Origin: Pseudopithomyces maydicus | Lineage: Eukaryota > Ascomycota > Dothideomycetes > Pleosporales > Didymosphaeriaceae | NCBI GenBank assembly: GCA_026873275.1 | Contig: JANTUC010000018.1 | Coordinates: forward strand, 496,001-560,000 | Length of the DNA: 64,000 nt | Direction of reading: 5' to 3' | Shown: one piece after another, positions 1-11,130 of the stretch | Layout of the letters: every line of letters starts with the position of its first letter | How positions within the stretch are numbered: the first letter of the stretch is position 1 | The notes under the pieces: generated by a model | Told to the model about the DNA's origin: nothing | Seen by the model: the letters and a program-made list of their open reading frames with translations, nothing else | Database searches by the model: none | Program-made: the position numbers and the translations under genes

Positions 1-1513
1 CAACGCCAGAGCCGGCACCGGCGCCAGTGGGGGCGGCGGCTGGGGAGGAGGGCTTTGGGGCTGCGCTGGAGGGCGCGGCGTTGATGGGGGAGGCGTTGAT
101 GGGGGAGGCGGAGCTTAGGGGGAGGGAGGGTGAGGCAGCTGGTGGAGATGCAACTGGCGTAGAGGCGGCTGGTTGAGAGACAACTGGCACAGACGCAACT
201 GGTGGAGACGCAGCTGGTTGAGAAGCAGCTGGTGGAGATGCAGCTGGTGGAGATGCAACTGGCGCAGATGCAACTGGTGTAGAAGCAACGGGCTGAGAGG
301 CGATCGGGGTAGAGGCAGCAGGTGCTGAAGCAACCGGTGTCGAAGCAGCCGGCCCAGAAGCAACTGGAGACGATGCACCTGGCGCAGAAGAAGCAACAGG
401 GGGCTGTGCAGGAGTCTGACCTGGAGTCCCAGGAGCTTCACCAGCACCCTGCTTCTCAAACCACTTCAGTGCACCAATCTCCCAGTACGCATCTGCGAAG
501 ACCTCTGGGTTGTTTTGCACGTACTCCTCGCACGTGGCGGCTCCAGTCTTAGCGGCACAGGTGGACTGCTCCCACTCATTGCCAGCCCATTCACCGCAGA
601 ATGTCGTGTCGAAGATAACGCGCATGTTCTTGAAGCGCTCGGTGAAGTCGCAGCCCTGGCCTTGGAACTTGGCTAGCGGAGTGCCGAAGGTAGAAGGGTC
701 CAGGGACTCGCTAGCTGCTTTGGAGCCGAAGTTGGACTTGTAAGTGTCGCTGTCGCGGGGAATGAACCAGACTGCGATGGAGGTCGTGGTCCACTCCATG
801 GCATAGACACCGCCGCTTGCGTTGTTGAACTCCGTGCCGTACGTCGCCATGTTGCTCTTCGCTGAAGTCGATGGGGCTTTGATGCTGCACCCGACGTTTT
901 TCTCCTGCCCTTCTGCTGCGACGTCGCAGTTGCTAGTAGACATGCTACCCATAAAGGATACCGCTTCAGCGTTGATCTGGCCTTGCACACTGGAGGTAGC
1001 GTTGTCAACTGCGCATCCTTCGGATGTGTGTAAAGTGACTGCGGCCGCATTATCGAGGTTCACACCCTCCAACAGATCAATCTCGCCACCTTTGGGCCAG
1101 TCGTCCTGGCCAACCGTCTGCTGTCCTAGGAGCCAATATGCTGGCCAAGAACCACAGGTGCTATCGGGCATGTGACGGATATCTGCGACGAGGAGGCCCT
1201 GGTTCCATGTCTTCGTGCTCTCGACGCGCACAGACTTGCGTCCCTTAGGGTCCTTCTCCTTGTAGTCGACACCCAAGAAAATGGACTGCGTGTCTTCGAA
1301 GTACCCTACCAGTTCGCTCTTAACCGCTGCATCCTTGGTCTGATATTGCACAAATCCTTTGGTGGGATCGGGACCCGAGTAGAAATCGAAGTTCGAAAAG
1401 AAGTTGTTGTAGGAAAGGTCATCCTTGAGGACGTACGCGCCGGCTCCGTTTCCCTGTGCGAAGACGCCGGTGGTGACGCTCAGCGCCGAGGTAAAAAGTG
1501 TCGTTGAACGCAT
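1..1513 (-). CDS. GH16 endo-1,3(4)-beta-glucanase, secreted, 3'-truncated by the window edge
   Basis: Glycoside hydrolase family 16 enzymes cleave beta-1,3/1,4-glucans in cell walls. The frame opens at the ATG on 1513 and stays open to base 1, so at least 504 codons are present and the stop lies outside the window. Residues 1-19 form a signal peptide (MRSTTLFTSALSVTTGVFA). The GH16 active-site motif EIDLLE is at residues 144-149; by family rule E144 is the nucleophile, D146 assists and E149 is the acid/base. Other family landmarks are the Trp-rich stretch SWPAYWLL just before it and paired cysteines in the C-terminal half of the domain. From about residue 365 the catalytic domain gives way to a long Ala/Ser/Pro/Val-rich stalk built of 5-residue repeats, as in cell-wall-bound fungal glucanases. 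A GPI signal may follow beyond the window. No intron is needed. Family call confident; linkage specificity not determinable. Confidence 0.88.
   Translation of the reverse strand, partial: MRSTTLFTSALSVTTGVFAQGNGAGAYVLKDDLSYNNFFSNFDFYSGPDPTKGFVQYQTKDAAVKSELVGYFEDTQSIFLGVDYKEKDPKGRKSVRVESTKTWNQGLLVADIRHMPDSTCGSWPAYWLLGQQTVGQDDWPKGGEIDLLEGVNLDNAAAVTLHTSEGCAVDNATSSVQGQINAEAVSFMGSMSTSNCDVAAEGQEKNVGCSIKAPSTSAKSNMATYGTEFNNASGGVYAMEWTTTSIAVWFIPRDSDTYKSNFGSKAASESLDPSTFGTPLAKFQGQGCDFTERFKNMRVIFDTTFCGEWAGNEWEQSTCAAKTGAATCEEYVQNNPEVFADAYWEIGALKWFEKQGAGEAPGTPGQTPAQPPVASSAPGASSPVASGPAASTPVASAPAASTPIASQPVASTPVASAPVASPPAASPPAASQPAASPPVASVPVVSQPAASTPVASPPAASPSLPLSSASPINASPINAAPSSAAPKPSSPAAAPTGAGAGSGV
144..410. 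repeat. 15-bp coding minisatellite in the GH16 stalk
   Basis: About 18 imperfect copies of a 15-base unit resembling GCAACTGGTGTAGAA on the + strand. Read on the minus strand they give 5-residue repeats of the type ASTPV/ASAPV/ASPPA. The period is a multiple of three, so copy number can change without breaking the frame. Confidence 0.85.
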
Positions 1514-2643
1514 GTTGTTTATCGTTTTGTTCGTTTCTTAGATGCGCTTTTTCTAAAGAATGCAATCTGGTAGCTTGTAACGATCGTCTAGATCTCTAAA
1601 AATGGAATATGGGGAGCCCGCTCGAAGAAGAAAATGATTGTTTAAAAATGAATGTAGAAAATCGACTTCACAAAGCGCATCGCACACAACGCATGTCACA
1701 ATAGAAACAACAGGGACAATAGAAACAGTTCCCCCACCCTCACTGCAGGGCCGAGTTGCTTTTATTCAACAATGCCTTTACCCTTGAAACACTGTCTCCA
1801 CATTGTTTACTACGCGCCATCCAGGCAAATTCGCGTGAAGCGACGGCGGTTACTGTGAAACGTCTGTAACTTTGAAACCTGACTGACCGGCCAAGAGCTT
1901 GAATACGGGTAAATGAGTGACGGGGGTAGCAGTGTGAAAAGCAGTAGCGTGGAGGAGACATGTGGTTGTAAGGAGAGGTGGGGCTATAGAGTGTTTCGAA
2001 GTTGGGGTGAAGTGGGCGATGACTGGCTGTCGTTCAATTTTAGCGCGCGGGTGTCCCGCTTTGGTAACCCCATATCTGCCAGCAGGTGTCGCACTAAAAC
2101 ATTCTGGTCCTCGTCTGTACGAATCGACCTGCCATTATAACCAACCGGGGTTCAATAATGGCCAGGAACATTCGTGTTTCGATATCCCCAAGCCCGCGAA
2201 GCCATGGCCTAGAAGGCTGGGCTCGAGATTACTGGTAAACGATGAAAGATAACAGCACATTATCTTGAAGATACTGATTTTGTTTCGCTGGTACCTCGCA
2301 GTACGCAGATGTATCCAACACTTGAGAAGCTATCCCCGCTTCGTGGGGAAAGTTTAGCGACCAGAGATCAACAGTTATCTTCGACTATTGAAATTACAAG
2401 GAATCAATGCCTGTATGCGGAGAAGAAATTTATGTGAGCGTGATGTTGGCGATCTCCATGAAACAAATGGCGACGCATTCGGCAAACCTAAAGCCACAGA
2501 GCGACAAGTCAGACCTGCCACACATGTGTCCAGGGCTCACTCCAATCCGTACGAAATTTTAGCTGACTACAGCTTAGCAGGTTGTGTGATCGAGAATACA
2601 CTTCTTTAAAAGTTATTCAGCAGATGATGTATGCCATGGGCGT
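1514..2643. other. Intergenic: 5' flank of the glucanase, 3' flank of the Zn2Cys6 gene
   Basis: Short open frames here have no protein-like composition or splice support. The first 150 bases before the glucanase ATG are A/T-rich. I see no clear TATA box, repeat or RNA gene. Confidence 0.6.
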
Positions 2644-4334
2644 TCACGATAATGAAACGCACACCTTCTCCCAATCTGCACCGTAGCACGCGCTCTTGTA
2701 CTCCATTATGACCGTGTCCACTATTTCGTCCTCTAGTTTCACGCTGATTTCCGATAGTCTTTTCTCGAGCGGCAGGGTTGGCTGCTCTAACTCGCTAAGT
2801 TGAGGTATCGCATCTAATGGATGCTTGGCTGTGTCGTTCTCGTACAAATTGTCGTCTTCGATCTCCATAACCTTCCTCACAATCTTACTCGCGATCCAGC
2901 AGTCCCAAATGCCCTCTCTGTGAAGTGTGCTTTCCAGTAATCGCAAAGCATGCAGTCTTACGCTCCTGATCCTGCATTTGATGGCTGTATAGTAAAGTGG
3001 CGGGATCCAGCCAAAGTCCACAGTGGAGTGCGCCATATTGAACCGAGACCCTCTGATAATAGGTTGTGGTGGTCGCGCCTTCCAGAGGTATACTGAATTT
3101 GAAAGAATTGTGAGGAACTGACGTGTAAGAGCATCGTAGGCGAGCTCATTAGATAGTAAAGCAGAGCAGAGAATAGCGGCGAGGTTGTAGTAGCTCATAA
3201 ATATGGCGTTGATAAAGAAGGTAGGATCTTGTGAGTCGAGGATACGTCGGAAAGACTCGTAAGCCGTGGACCATACGTTGAGACAGCTCTGGATGTGTTG
3301 TTGATATGGCAAGAGCTCAGTACTACACGTCCCGCCATCTGATGAGTTTATCGACTTAACTTGGTCGATTTTGTTATTCTTCTTTATCACTATGATCTTG
3401 TAAAAAATGCGATCGAGCTCAGTCCATGCGTCCTTTACGCTGTGGAAGTTTGTCGCCACAGCTTGGTGTGTATCTGGCAAGAGGATGGAGAGTGGTTGGA
3501 GATGCGTTCTGTGAAAGAGTTCGACCTGAACCTGCAGGCGTTGAAACATCTCAATAATCCAGCAGTCTGTGGAGTCGGCTGAATGTGGTGACAACGTGCT
3601 ATCGCACATCTCGTTAGAGTTCTCTTGCAACACTAACAAACCATTGTGTAAGTGGGTTTGTGCTGTTCTGAAATTGCCTCGCAGAAATTCAAGACATGTG
3701 AAAACTATGCACACGATAAGAACAACACGAGTCGATGCTGTGGTCTTTGTGTTGAAGTGTGGCTGCAAATAACTTATAGCTTTGCTGTAGTTATGCAACA
3801 TGAATTTCTTCTGCCCATTTGGGATCATCCATTTTGTTGATAAATCTCCATTACTTGTGTCAACTTTATGTGCTGAGCTCAGTGTGAGCATTGCGTGGAA
3901 TACTGCTGGCTCTGCCACGCTTGCCTGTTGCAACAGCGTTAACCAAAACCCGTTTGCATATGTCCCGGGAATCTTTGGTATTGTTTTGAGCTGTAACCAG
4001 CTTATATAGGTCCTTTCATCGGCAGTGTAACACTGCGTAGGGATTTGAACCCGTAGACTGGCGTGTTGTAACGTGTAAGAGGATGCAAAGTGGCTGCCCT
4101 TTCCCTGCGGTCTATGGCCCCCTCCCCAGATGCCGTATCCATCACATTTCCGGCCAGTAGATACGCATCTATGACACGAAGGCTTTGCCTCGTCACATTT
4201 CACCTTCCTGGATCTAATCTGGGTAAACTGCACCGAGACGTCCAGTTGCATCTGGTATGGACTTACTTGCAGGTCAAACACCCGGTTTTGCACGTGGTTC
4301 TCCGTCGCTTGCTAGTCTTGAAATGTTTATCCAT
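2644..4334 (-). CDS. Zn(II)2Cys6 transcription factor with fungal-specific regulatory domain
   Basis: A DNA-binding regulator of the Gal4-type binuclear cluster class. I place the start at the ATG on 4334: exon 1 is 4334-4267, a 53-base intron (GTAAGT...ATTAG) covers 4266-4214 and exon 2 runs 4213-2644, giving 545 residues. Splicing joins TTCKTGCLTCK to SRKVKCDEAKPSC, completing six cysteines (C19, C22, C29, C36, C39, C46) in the canonical CX2CX6CX6CX2CX6C spacing. A model using only the long second frame would lose the first two cysteines. After the finger, from about residue 85, helices such as YISWLQLKTIPKI and VAEPAVFHAMLTLSSAH match the fungal_trans_2 type regulatory domain. It is divergent from an aldo/keto reductase 827 bases away, so it may control that gene (inference). 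Target and ligand unknown. Confidence 0.87.
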
Positions 4335-5161
4335 GATTTCTATATCATTACAATGTACAATTCTGCTGTGTCTAACTGCACGGGTAGTATTGCGGTTAGG
4401 AAGCTGGCACGATTAGTGCGGATCTAGAGCCATTAAGTCCGAGATACAAATCCTCAATTGGTCCGATCCTCCGTTGTCAATGCTCAGGATTCTCACCGTC
4501 ATATTTCTCGGGAACATGAGGCTTCTATTCGTGTGCTCGGAGAGCGCCCTCTTTGATTGGACAATGAGGCGCCTGGCTATTTTACCCCTGCTCCCATTCC
4601 TTCCTATGTCATACATACGCATAAGCTCTTCTGAACTACGACGTCGGCACCAGTCAAAACTTATCAGGATGATACACATATCTGTTCAAGCATTCCATTC
4701 GCGATAGTGGATTTGATCGGGTCGTATAATTCAAAGATGAACCAGTGACCAAAAGCTCGCTGAATCAGTCAATTCCGCACTGAATGACTTTCGAGCACCA
4801 GTGATTCACGACGCGGAGGGGAATTTTATCCATACTTGGAGTTGAGATAATCTTCAGACGATTGGAGAAAACTGAAGCCGCTCCCGAAAATAGTAATCGT
4901 CAGGTTTAAGAGTCCATGCTTCTGGACTTGTAGTGGCTAATATGCTCGGAAAAGAAGACATCTAGTTGGTTGCTGGGAAGCTACTATGCCTTCTATAACG
5001 GAATACGCGCAATCCTCGTATGCCTTTCTACATGAGGCTGTATAGTGCGATGTAATCAGCAGAAGAAGATCTCATATAAAGTGAGGCAAAAATCTCTGAT
5101 ATGATTTTCCAGCAACACGATTTACTACACTTACAAGAGCGTAAAGCTTCTCATCTGCATC
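4335..5161. other. Divergent intergenic region between Zn2Cys6 factor and aldo/keto reductase
   Basis: This 827-base stretch must hold the promoters of both genes. A TATA-like box lies near the reductase. I looked for CGG inverted or direct triplets, the usual Zn2Cys6 sites, and saw no convincing spaced pair. Confidence 0.6.
5074..5080 (+). promoter_or_regulatory. TATA box of the aldo/keto reductase gene
   Basis: ATATAAA lies 82 bases before the reductase ATG, followed by an A/C-rich leader without an intervening ATG in good context. Position and sequence fit a TATA box. Confidence 0.5.
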
Positions 5162-6356
5162 ATGGCTTCTTACCAATCTCTTTCTCTCCGCAAGTTGGGC
5201 AAAGATGGTCCAAAGATTCCTGCGGTTGGTTTTGGCCTCATGGCCCTCACGGGAGTGTACGGCCAAGCTGCTTCTGATGAGGCTGGTTTCAAGATTTTGG
5301 ATCGCGCTCTTGAGCTGGGAGAAACATTTTGGGATACTGCTGAGTAAGTTTGTCGCGCTGAAAGAGGTGATGAAGCTAATACGATTAGTATATATCACGG
5401 CAATGAAGAATTACTTAGCAAATGGTTTGCGCGTACCGGAAAGCGTCACGAGATTTTTCTTGCTAGTAAAGGAGCTATCAAGATGGAAGGAATGACATTC
5501 AAGGGCATCGATAGCTCGGGCAAGTATCTCAAAGATGCATGTGAGAAGAGTCTGGCTAGACTCAACGTGGAGTATATTGACCTTTGTAAGTCAGCAATCG
5601 CTGAAAAAAATCTCATTGGGAAGTAGTATTATTGATACGCAATAGATTACGCCCATCGCCTGAATCCGGATACACCCATCGAAGAGACCATGCGTGCCCT
5701 AAGAGAGCTTCAACAGTGAGTGGCTTCTTGTTGACGATCCGACTATTACTAAAACCATTATTAGAGAGGGCAAGATCAAGCACATCGGCCTCTGCGAACC
5801 ATCTTCCACGGCGCTTCGACGTGCAATCAAAATCGCACCCGTTACGGCCGTGCAGATTGAGTACTCGCCATTTGTGCGTGAAGTTGAAACGGAAGCCTCC
5901 CAGAATCTAGCAGTCACCTGTCGAGAGCTAGGAATTGCTCTTGTTTGCTCTAGTCCTCTCGGAAGAGGTCTTTTGACAGGTTCGCTGAATACTCAATCGG
6001 ATGTGTCTCACGGCACCGATATTCGCTCGAAGGCCTTCCCTTGGTTCATGGAGGAGAACCTCGAAGCTAATATAAAGCTCGTCGCACGTTTCAAAGAGCT
6101 GGCGGAGAAGAAGGGTTGTTCTGCTAGTCAGATGGCAATTGCATGGCTTTTAGCGCAAGGAGATAATGTCTTTCCTATTCCTGGTACAACCAAGATCAAG
6201 TATTTGGAGGACAATGTGAAAGCTTCGACTCTGGAGTTGACTGAAAATGAGGCTGCCGAGTTGAAAGACTTTCTTGATCAGAACAAAGTGCAAGGGTATC
6301 ACTCGATCGAGCAGGCCAAGCACTTTGCATATCCGGACACAAGAGCTGAAGACTGA
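5162..6356 (+). CDS. Aldo/keto reductase (YakC/pyridoxal reductase-like)
   Basis: NAD(P)H-dependent reductase of the AKR superfamily, reducing an aldehyde or ketone; substrate unknown. Four exons: 5162-5343, 5389-5585, 5646-5715 and 5765-6356, with introns of 45, 60 and 49 bases, all GT-AG and in phase, giving 346 residues. The catalytic tetrad is visible: D58 and Y63 in DTADIYHG, K88 in ASKGA and H130 in YYAHR. The cofactor end carries SSPLGRGLLTG and IPGTTK, both typical of AKR families related to yeast-like pyridoxal reductases and YakC. The barrel is full length. A divergent Zn2Cys6 regulator sits upstream, a common arrangement for a regulator and its target, but the link is inferred. No signal peptide, so cytosolic. 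Confidence 0.92.
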
Positions 6357-7149
6357 TAGCATACAAACCTAATGTAATTTGTCGGTTACCGTTGAGCATT
6401 GCAGATGTCTTCCATGCATCAACTAATCCTGTAGTGTTTTACGGCCCGAGAATTTGTTTCTCAGCTGCCAATAGGACTACCTAGGTAATTTTAAGGAGTT
6501 GGTTAGGTGTATTAGACAGCAAGATGTGTGATAGTGCTGGCAATTACTTAGCAGATAGTTCTGTTTGAATGCTTGTTTCTTAGAGTTATCAGGGAACCAT
6601 ATTATAGAACAACGCATGATGAATTCCGGGTAGCATACGCGAAGACGAATTATCTTATAGTTCTTTATGTACCAAAATATAACTTTGATACCTGGAATGA
6701 GTCTGTGTGATGGTATTTGCTTTTTGTCTCCTGCTGATGTAGAATGAATTCAGGCACACATCATATAGAGGCTGTATTATTTGTGACGAGGCACCTGCAC
6801 ATTTGGTTACTTACTACCTACGGAGCTCGCAATCGCGTTCTAGCGTTGATGAGGGTGCGTACTCATCGTACATAAGTAGTTAGACTTGCTTGCAGTATTA
6901 GTAAAAAAAATTTGCATCCTAGCTCTCTTGATCTTTTTATTTTTACCCCAGTTCCAAGATGCAGAGCAGAGTGTGCGGATTTCACGCTTGTGCAGAATAG
7001 GTAAGGTGCAAGCGCGACTCGCTTAGGACGACCCCACCCACGCAACCGCCCAAAATCACCGTTCGCGCTGTATCTCGAACTTTTTCCTCAACCACCCTCT
7101 CCTTCAAGAAAATCGGATCAGTTGGTACAGACTACCTCCCGCACTAGCC
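6357..7149. other. Intergenic, no gene seen
   Basis: Holds the 3' flank of the aldo/keto reductase and the promoter of RPL12. The last 100 bases before the RPL12 ATG are C/T-rich, as usual for ribosomal protein promoters in moulds. No repeat or RNA gene recognised. Confidence 0.6.
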
Positions 7150-7755
7150 ATGCGTGAGTATCTACCCTCTGATCGGCTTTCACAGCCAGGCTAAACATGC
7201 GCAGCTCCCAAATTCGATCCCTCCGAGGTTAAGGTCATCCACCTGCGCGCCACTGGTGGTGAAGTCGGTGCCTCCTCCGCGCTTGCCCCCAAGATCGGTC
7301 CCCTTGGTCTCTCGCCCAAGAGTACGTTTGCCCAGAATCAGAGATTCTGAATCCGAGGACATTGCTGACTCCCTGCAGAGGTCGGTGAAGATATCGCCAA
7401 GGCCACTGGTGACTGGAAGGGTCTCCGCGTCACCGTCAAGTTGACCATCCAGAACCGTCAAGCCGCCGTCTCGGTCGTTCCCTCCGCCTCGTCGCTCGTC
7501 ATCAAGGCTCTTAAGGAGCCCCCGCGTGACAGGAAGAAGGAGAAGAACATCAAGCACACCAAGAGCATTCCCCTTGATGAGATCATCAACATTGCCCGCA
7601 CCATGCGCTTCAAGTCCATGGCCAAGGACCTGAAGGGTACCGTTAAGGAGATCCTCGGTACCGCTTTCTCCACCGGCTGCCAGGTTGACGGCCAGAGCCC
7701 CAAGGACATCTCCGATGCCATCGAGGCTGGCGACATCGAGATCCCCGAGGAGTAA
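7150..7755 (+). CDS. RPL12: 60S ribosomal protein L12 (uL11)
   Basis: Large-subunit protein uL11, which binds the GTPase-associated centre of 28S rRNA at the base of the P stalk. Three exons: 7150-7153 (only ATGC), 7205-7321 and 7379-7755, with introns of 51 and 57 bases, giving 165 residues, the normal eukaryotic length. The first intron falls one base after the start codon, a pattern common in fungal ribosomal protein genes. The product begins MPPKFDPSEVKVIHLRATGG and contains the family motifs APKIGPLGLSPKK, KLTIQNRQA and the C-terminal VDGQSPKDI. Codon use is strongly C-ending, as expected for a highly expressed gene. Identification is secure. Confidence 0.97.
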
Positions 7756-8366
7756 ATATGTGCAAGGCATTGAGTAATGACGGGATGATTACGGCATAGA
7801 AGGCTCTACGTAGCTTCAATGAGGACGATATACCTTCGCTGGGAGTAACATTCCAGAAGGCGTTGCTGCACAGCTCAGGCGTTAGTGGTGTCGCATCCAA
7901 AAGTGAACACCGGAAGGATTTAGATGGGCTTTTTGAAAGCAATGATACCTCGTCCCGCCACATGAAAAATGGCCTAGGCGATTCCAAATGCAAACCGTGA
8001 TACCCATTATATTGCATATTCTTTTCTGGCATTGTGATGGACGGTCTGCATGACAATTGAATTGAGCAATCTCCACGTTTGATATTCTAATGAATCTGGC
8101 AGCGTCTTCATTCATCAATTGCCTGAAGTACCTTGCAAAATTACTCCCTAGATGTTTTGGTATATATCTGCTTAAGGGAATATCTTGTATATGTAAAATA
8201 CTCAGGTGCCCAGGTGCCCCAGTGCAGGTGCCCCCGGGGCCGTGGCAATATCACGTGAAAAGCTTTGGCCACTAGTTGGACGCGCAATGTTCCGAGATCT
8301 CCATGAACTCCACATGGCGGTTCACAACCATCATGAGACACTGTATATTTATACGATTCAAATAGA
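7756..8366. other. Intergenic, no gene seen
   Basis: 3' flank of RPL12 and promoter of the GT8 gene. A short GC-rich imperfect repeat (AGGTGCCC occurring about three times, 8202-8237) is the only local structure noted. Confidence 0.55.
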
Positions 8367-9636
8367 ATGAGACGAAGGCGCTCAGATGAGCTCCCACGAT
8401 ATTTAAATGACGCTGAACCGCGGTCCTTTCGATGGCGCCGGCGCTTTTGGCTATACATTGGCATCTTTCTTTTTGTCTGCTGGATACTATACCCGCGTCA
8501 TGATAGTAGCAATGTCACAAGCGCTAAACGGTTGAAGAAGGCATACAGCTTGTATGCGACAGACAGCGCAACACTGTGCCATGCGGTGCTGCTCTTCGAC
8601 GCGCTGGCCAAGTATGGCAGCGAGGCAGATCGTGTGCTTTTCTACCCTGATTATTGGGATCTGGAGATAGCCGACTCGAAAGATCGTGATAGTCAATTAC
8701 TTGTCATGGCCCGGGACGAGTATAAGGTCAAATTGCATCCGATCAAGCTGCTGAAGGTGGAAGGGCGACAGGTATGTTGCACAGCTCCACTTGTCTCCCT
8801 TCTTTGCACTACTTTCCCTACACCGAATACCGACTGACACTTGCGCCTTGCAGACGGACGGGTGGACCGACACGTGGGATAAATCGGTCACGAAGTTTAT
8901 GGCGTTTTCCCTTGCAAAGTACGACCGCGTCATTGCCCTTGACTCAGATATCACCTTGCTCTCCTCGCTTGACGAGCTATTCGCGCTCCCTCCAACTCCG
9001 ATTGCTATGCCCCGGGCGTACTGGTACGAGAGTCATCCGCTACCGCTTACATCACTCGTCATGGTCATAGAGCCTAACATGGAGGAGTTTGAACGTTTCA
9101 AGAGCGTCGTAAGCGGAGGGAACAATCTTGTGCCCGTAAACGCGCACAAGTTTGACATGGAATTGGTCAACGACCGGTTTGGAGATAGCGCAATGGTGCT
9201 GCCACACCGACAATACGCCCTGCTGACGGGAGAGTTCCGGCAACACAATCATTCTGCGTTCTTTGGAAACACATTCGAGGCGTGGGACGCCGAAAAGGTC
9301 TTCAAGGAGGCGAAGCTTGTGCACTTCAGCGACTGGCCGCTCCCGAAGCCTTGGATTATGTGGCCAGCCGCGGGGCTGGCCGAAATGCAACCTGATTGCG
9401 GCGGCAGTCACGAGGGCACTTGTGCGGAGAGGAAGATATGGAAGCATCTGTACGATGACTTTAGACAACGGCGGAGGGATATCTGTCGTCTACTCAGTGT
9501 ACCCGCTCCGGATTGGCACAGTATTAAAAATGAGGCGCCTCCAAATGCGACCGAAGAAACGGCACATAACGCCCCATTGGCAGCAGAAGCGCCCAGTGGC
9601 TCTGAAACCGAACAGGGCGTCGTGCATGATGTGTAA
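8367..9636 (+). CDS. GT8-type glycosyltransferase, type II Golgi membrane protein (Gnt1/glycogenin-like)
   Basis: Probable Golgi glycosyltransferase using a nucleotide sugar; the best-known fungal relatives are the N-acetylglucosaminyltransferase Gnt1 group. Two exons, 8367-8771 and 8854-9636, with an 82-base intron (GTATGT...TTGCAG), phase 0, 395 residues. A short basic cytosolic tail (MRRRRS and later RWRRR) precedes one membrane anchor at about residues 27-43, the topology of type II Golgi enzymes. The lumenal domain has the metal-binding DSD motif at 165-167 in RVIALDSDITLL, preceded by KFMAFSLAKYDR, as in GT8 proteins. HFSDWPLPKPW near residue 300 matches the conserved C-terminal His/Trp region. 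The tail beyond about residue 365 is Ala/Pro/Glu-rich and probably disordered. Acceptor unknown. Confidence 0.85.
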
Positions 9637-11130
9637 TGTTGAGGTTTCGCACGAATACACAAGCGTTGGTCGCGTTGTATAGCACGGAAAATTGCTCTTT
9701 TCGCAGACGGAAATGTAGACAGACGGACAGTTATGTAATGTACATTTCCGACCGGTTCCCATGTCGCTATTCTCCTGTACGTGGTTGCCGATCGGGGAAT
9801 AAAGATCTGCACATAATCAGCTAATATGTATACCTGAAACGCGTTGTTCAGCGGCCCGATGAGTTCATAGCGTCTACTCTACATGGAAAAGCAACTGTCT
9901 CCCCCAATCTTTCGGCCGAAGGAAATGAGCAGGGGAGATGGCAGGCTCCTTCTGCCGCTACACCAGGGCGTGTGTTGGCCCGTTGGTGCTAGCTGTTGTT
10001 TGTGGCAGACAGGGCAAACAGTTCAAGACAACTCCACAACAGTCAGTGTGGAGGCGTAGAACTGGAGCTGTGAATCAACGTTGATAAGTATAGAATAAGC
10101 AGGGGTGGCGGGGGCGTTGTAGGTCCCTGCGCCACCGAGATCTATCCTATCTCATCTCGCCCGAGGCTGGCTGCATGCAGATGGCGATCTCCACGCTCTC
10201 ACTGTGCAGAGCAAACGGCAATGCAGCAGATGGTCTAGAATACAGCCAAGTGACCAGAGTCTGTCTTCATGTGCATGAATCCACAGATGCCAGGTGCGGC
10301 GGCGGCGTCGATGGTAGCGCCTCTCCGCCTCTCCGCTTCTCCACAACCGAAGCCTAACTTTGAGCTACTGTCGTTCCCCATCATGCGGCACGCACACACG
10401 AGATTCGCAGTCAGGCGCACCATGATTCCATGATAGACACTTCTCGCTTCGTTATCACATGGTGCCCTGCAGTTGTCCGAGAGTGAAGGGGGCCTGTCAA
10501 ACCGCGCGCCGCAAAAGGCTGCGAGGTTACACGGAACATGGGCCTGAGGTGACAGCCGTTTGTTTTAGTGTCCCCGTCCTGCACTAAAACAACCATCAGG
10601 CGGGCTGATCTGCAGTCGGGGGTGGGACTGGGAGACGAGGCCCGATGGAGGAGGTCGACGGATGCAATCATGGTGATAGGGTAGCGCTCGCGTTCACGCG
10701 CTGGCAGCAACACTGGCCGTCAACGGTGGTAGTATTCGCATTCTCGCGATACGAGCCGTGAAGAGCGGGGTGTTGCAATCTTCCACGCCACAGTTTGGAA
10801 TCTGCGTTATGGCGCCGCGCCGAATGGCACGGACGGTTACAATCAGAAGTGCAGTTCCTGGCTTCACTCCAAGGCTGAGTCCTGGTCAGAGCTCCCCAGC
10901 CAATGCCAGCCTCTGGGTCACCCCGGCGCGCGACCACATCCTGCCCACAGCCTGCTGTTCATTACCTATTCGGGCCCATCATTAGTTCGACCTTTAAATA
11001 TCACCCTCCTTTCCCACCACACCCGGTTCCTTTGTTGTCTACCACCAAACACCTAGCCATTTAATACTCGCTATCACTTTTCCCATAATCTCTTTATTTC
11101 CTAATCCGCAGTCGCCTGACTCCCGCCAAC
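9637..11130. other. Long intergenic region upstream of the GH20 gene
   Basis: About 1.5 kb without a supported gene; short frames on both strands overlap and lack splice or composition support. CCTTTAAATA at 10991-11000 may be a TATA-like element for the GH20 gene, followed by a C/T-rich leader. GC content is somewhat higher in 10150-10950. Confidence 0.5.

Noticed and set aside
4036..4056. GGATTTGAACCC resembling a tRNA B box on the minus strand
   Set aside because: It lies inside the coding frame of the Zn2Cys6 factor, and no A box or cloverleaf can be formed upstream.
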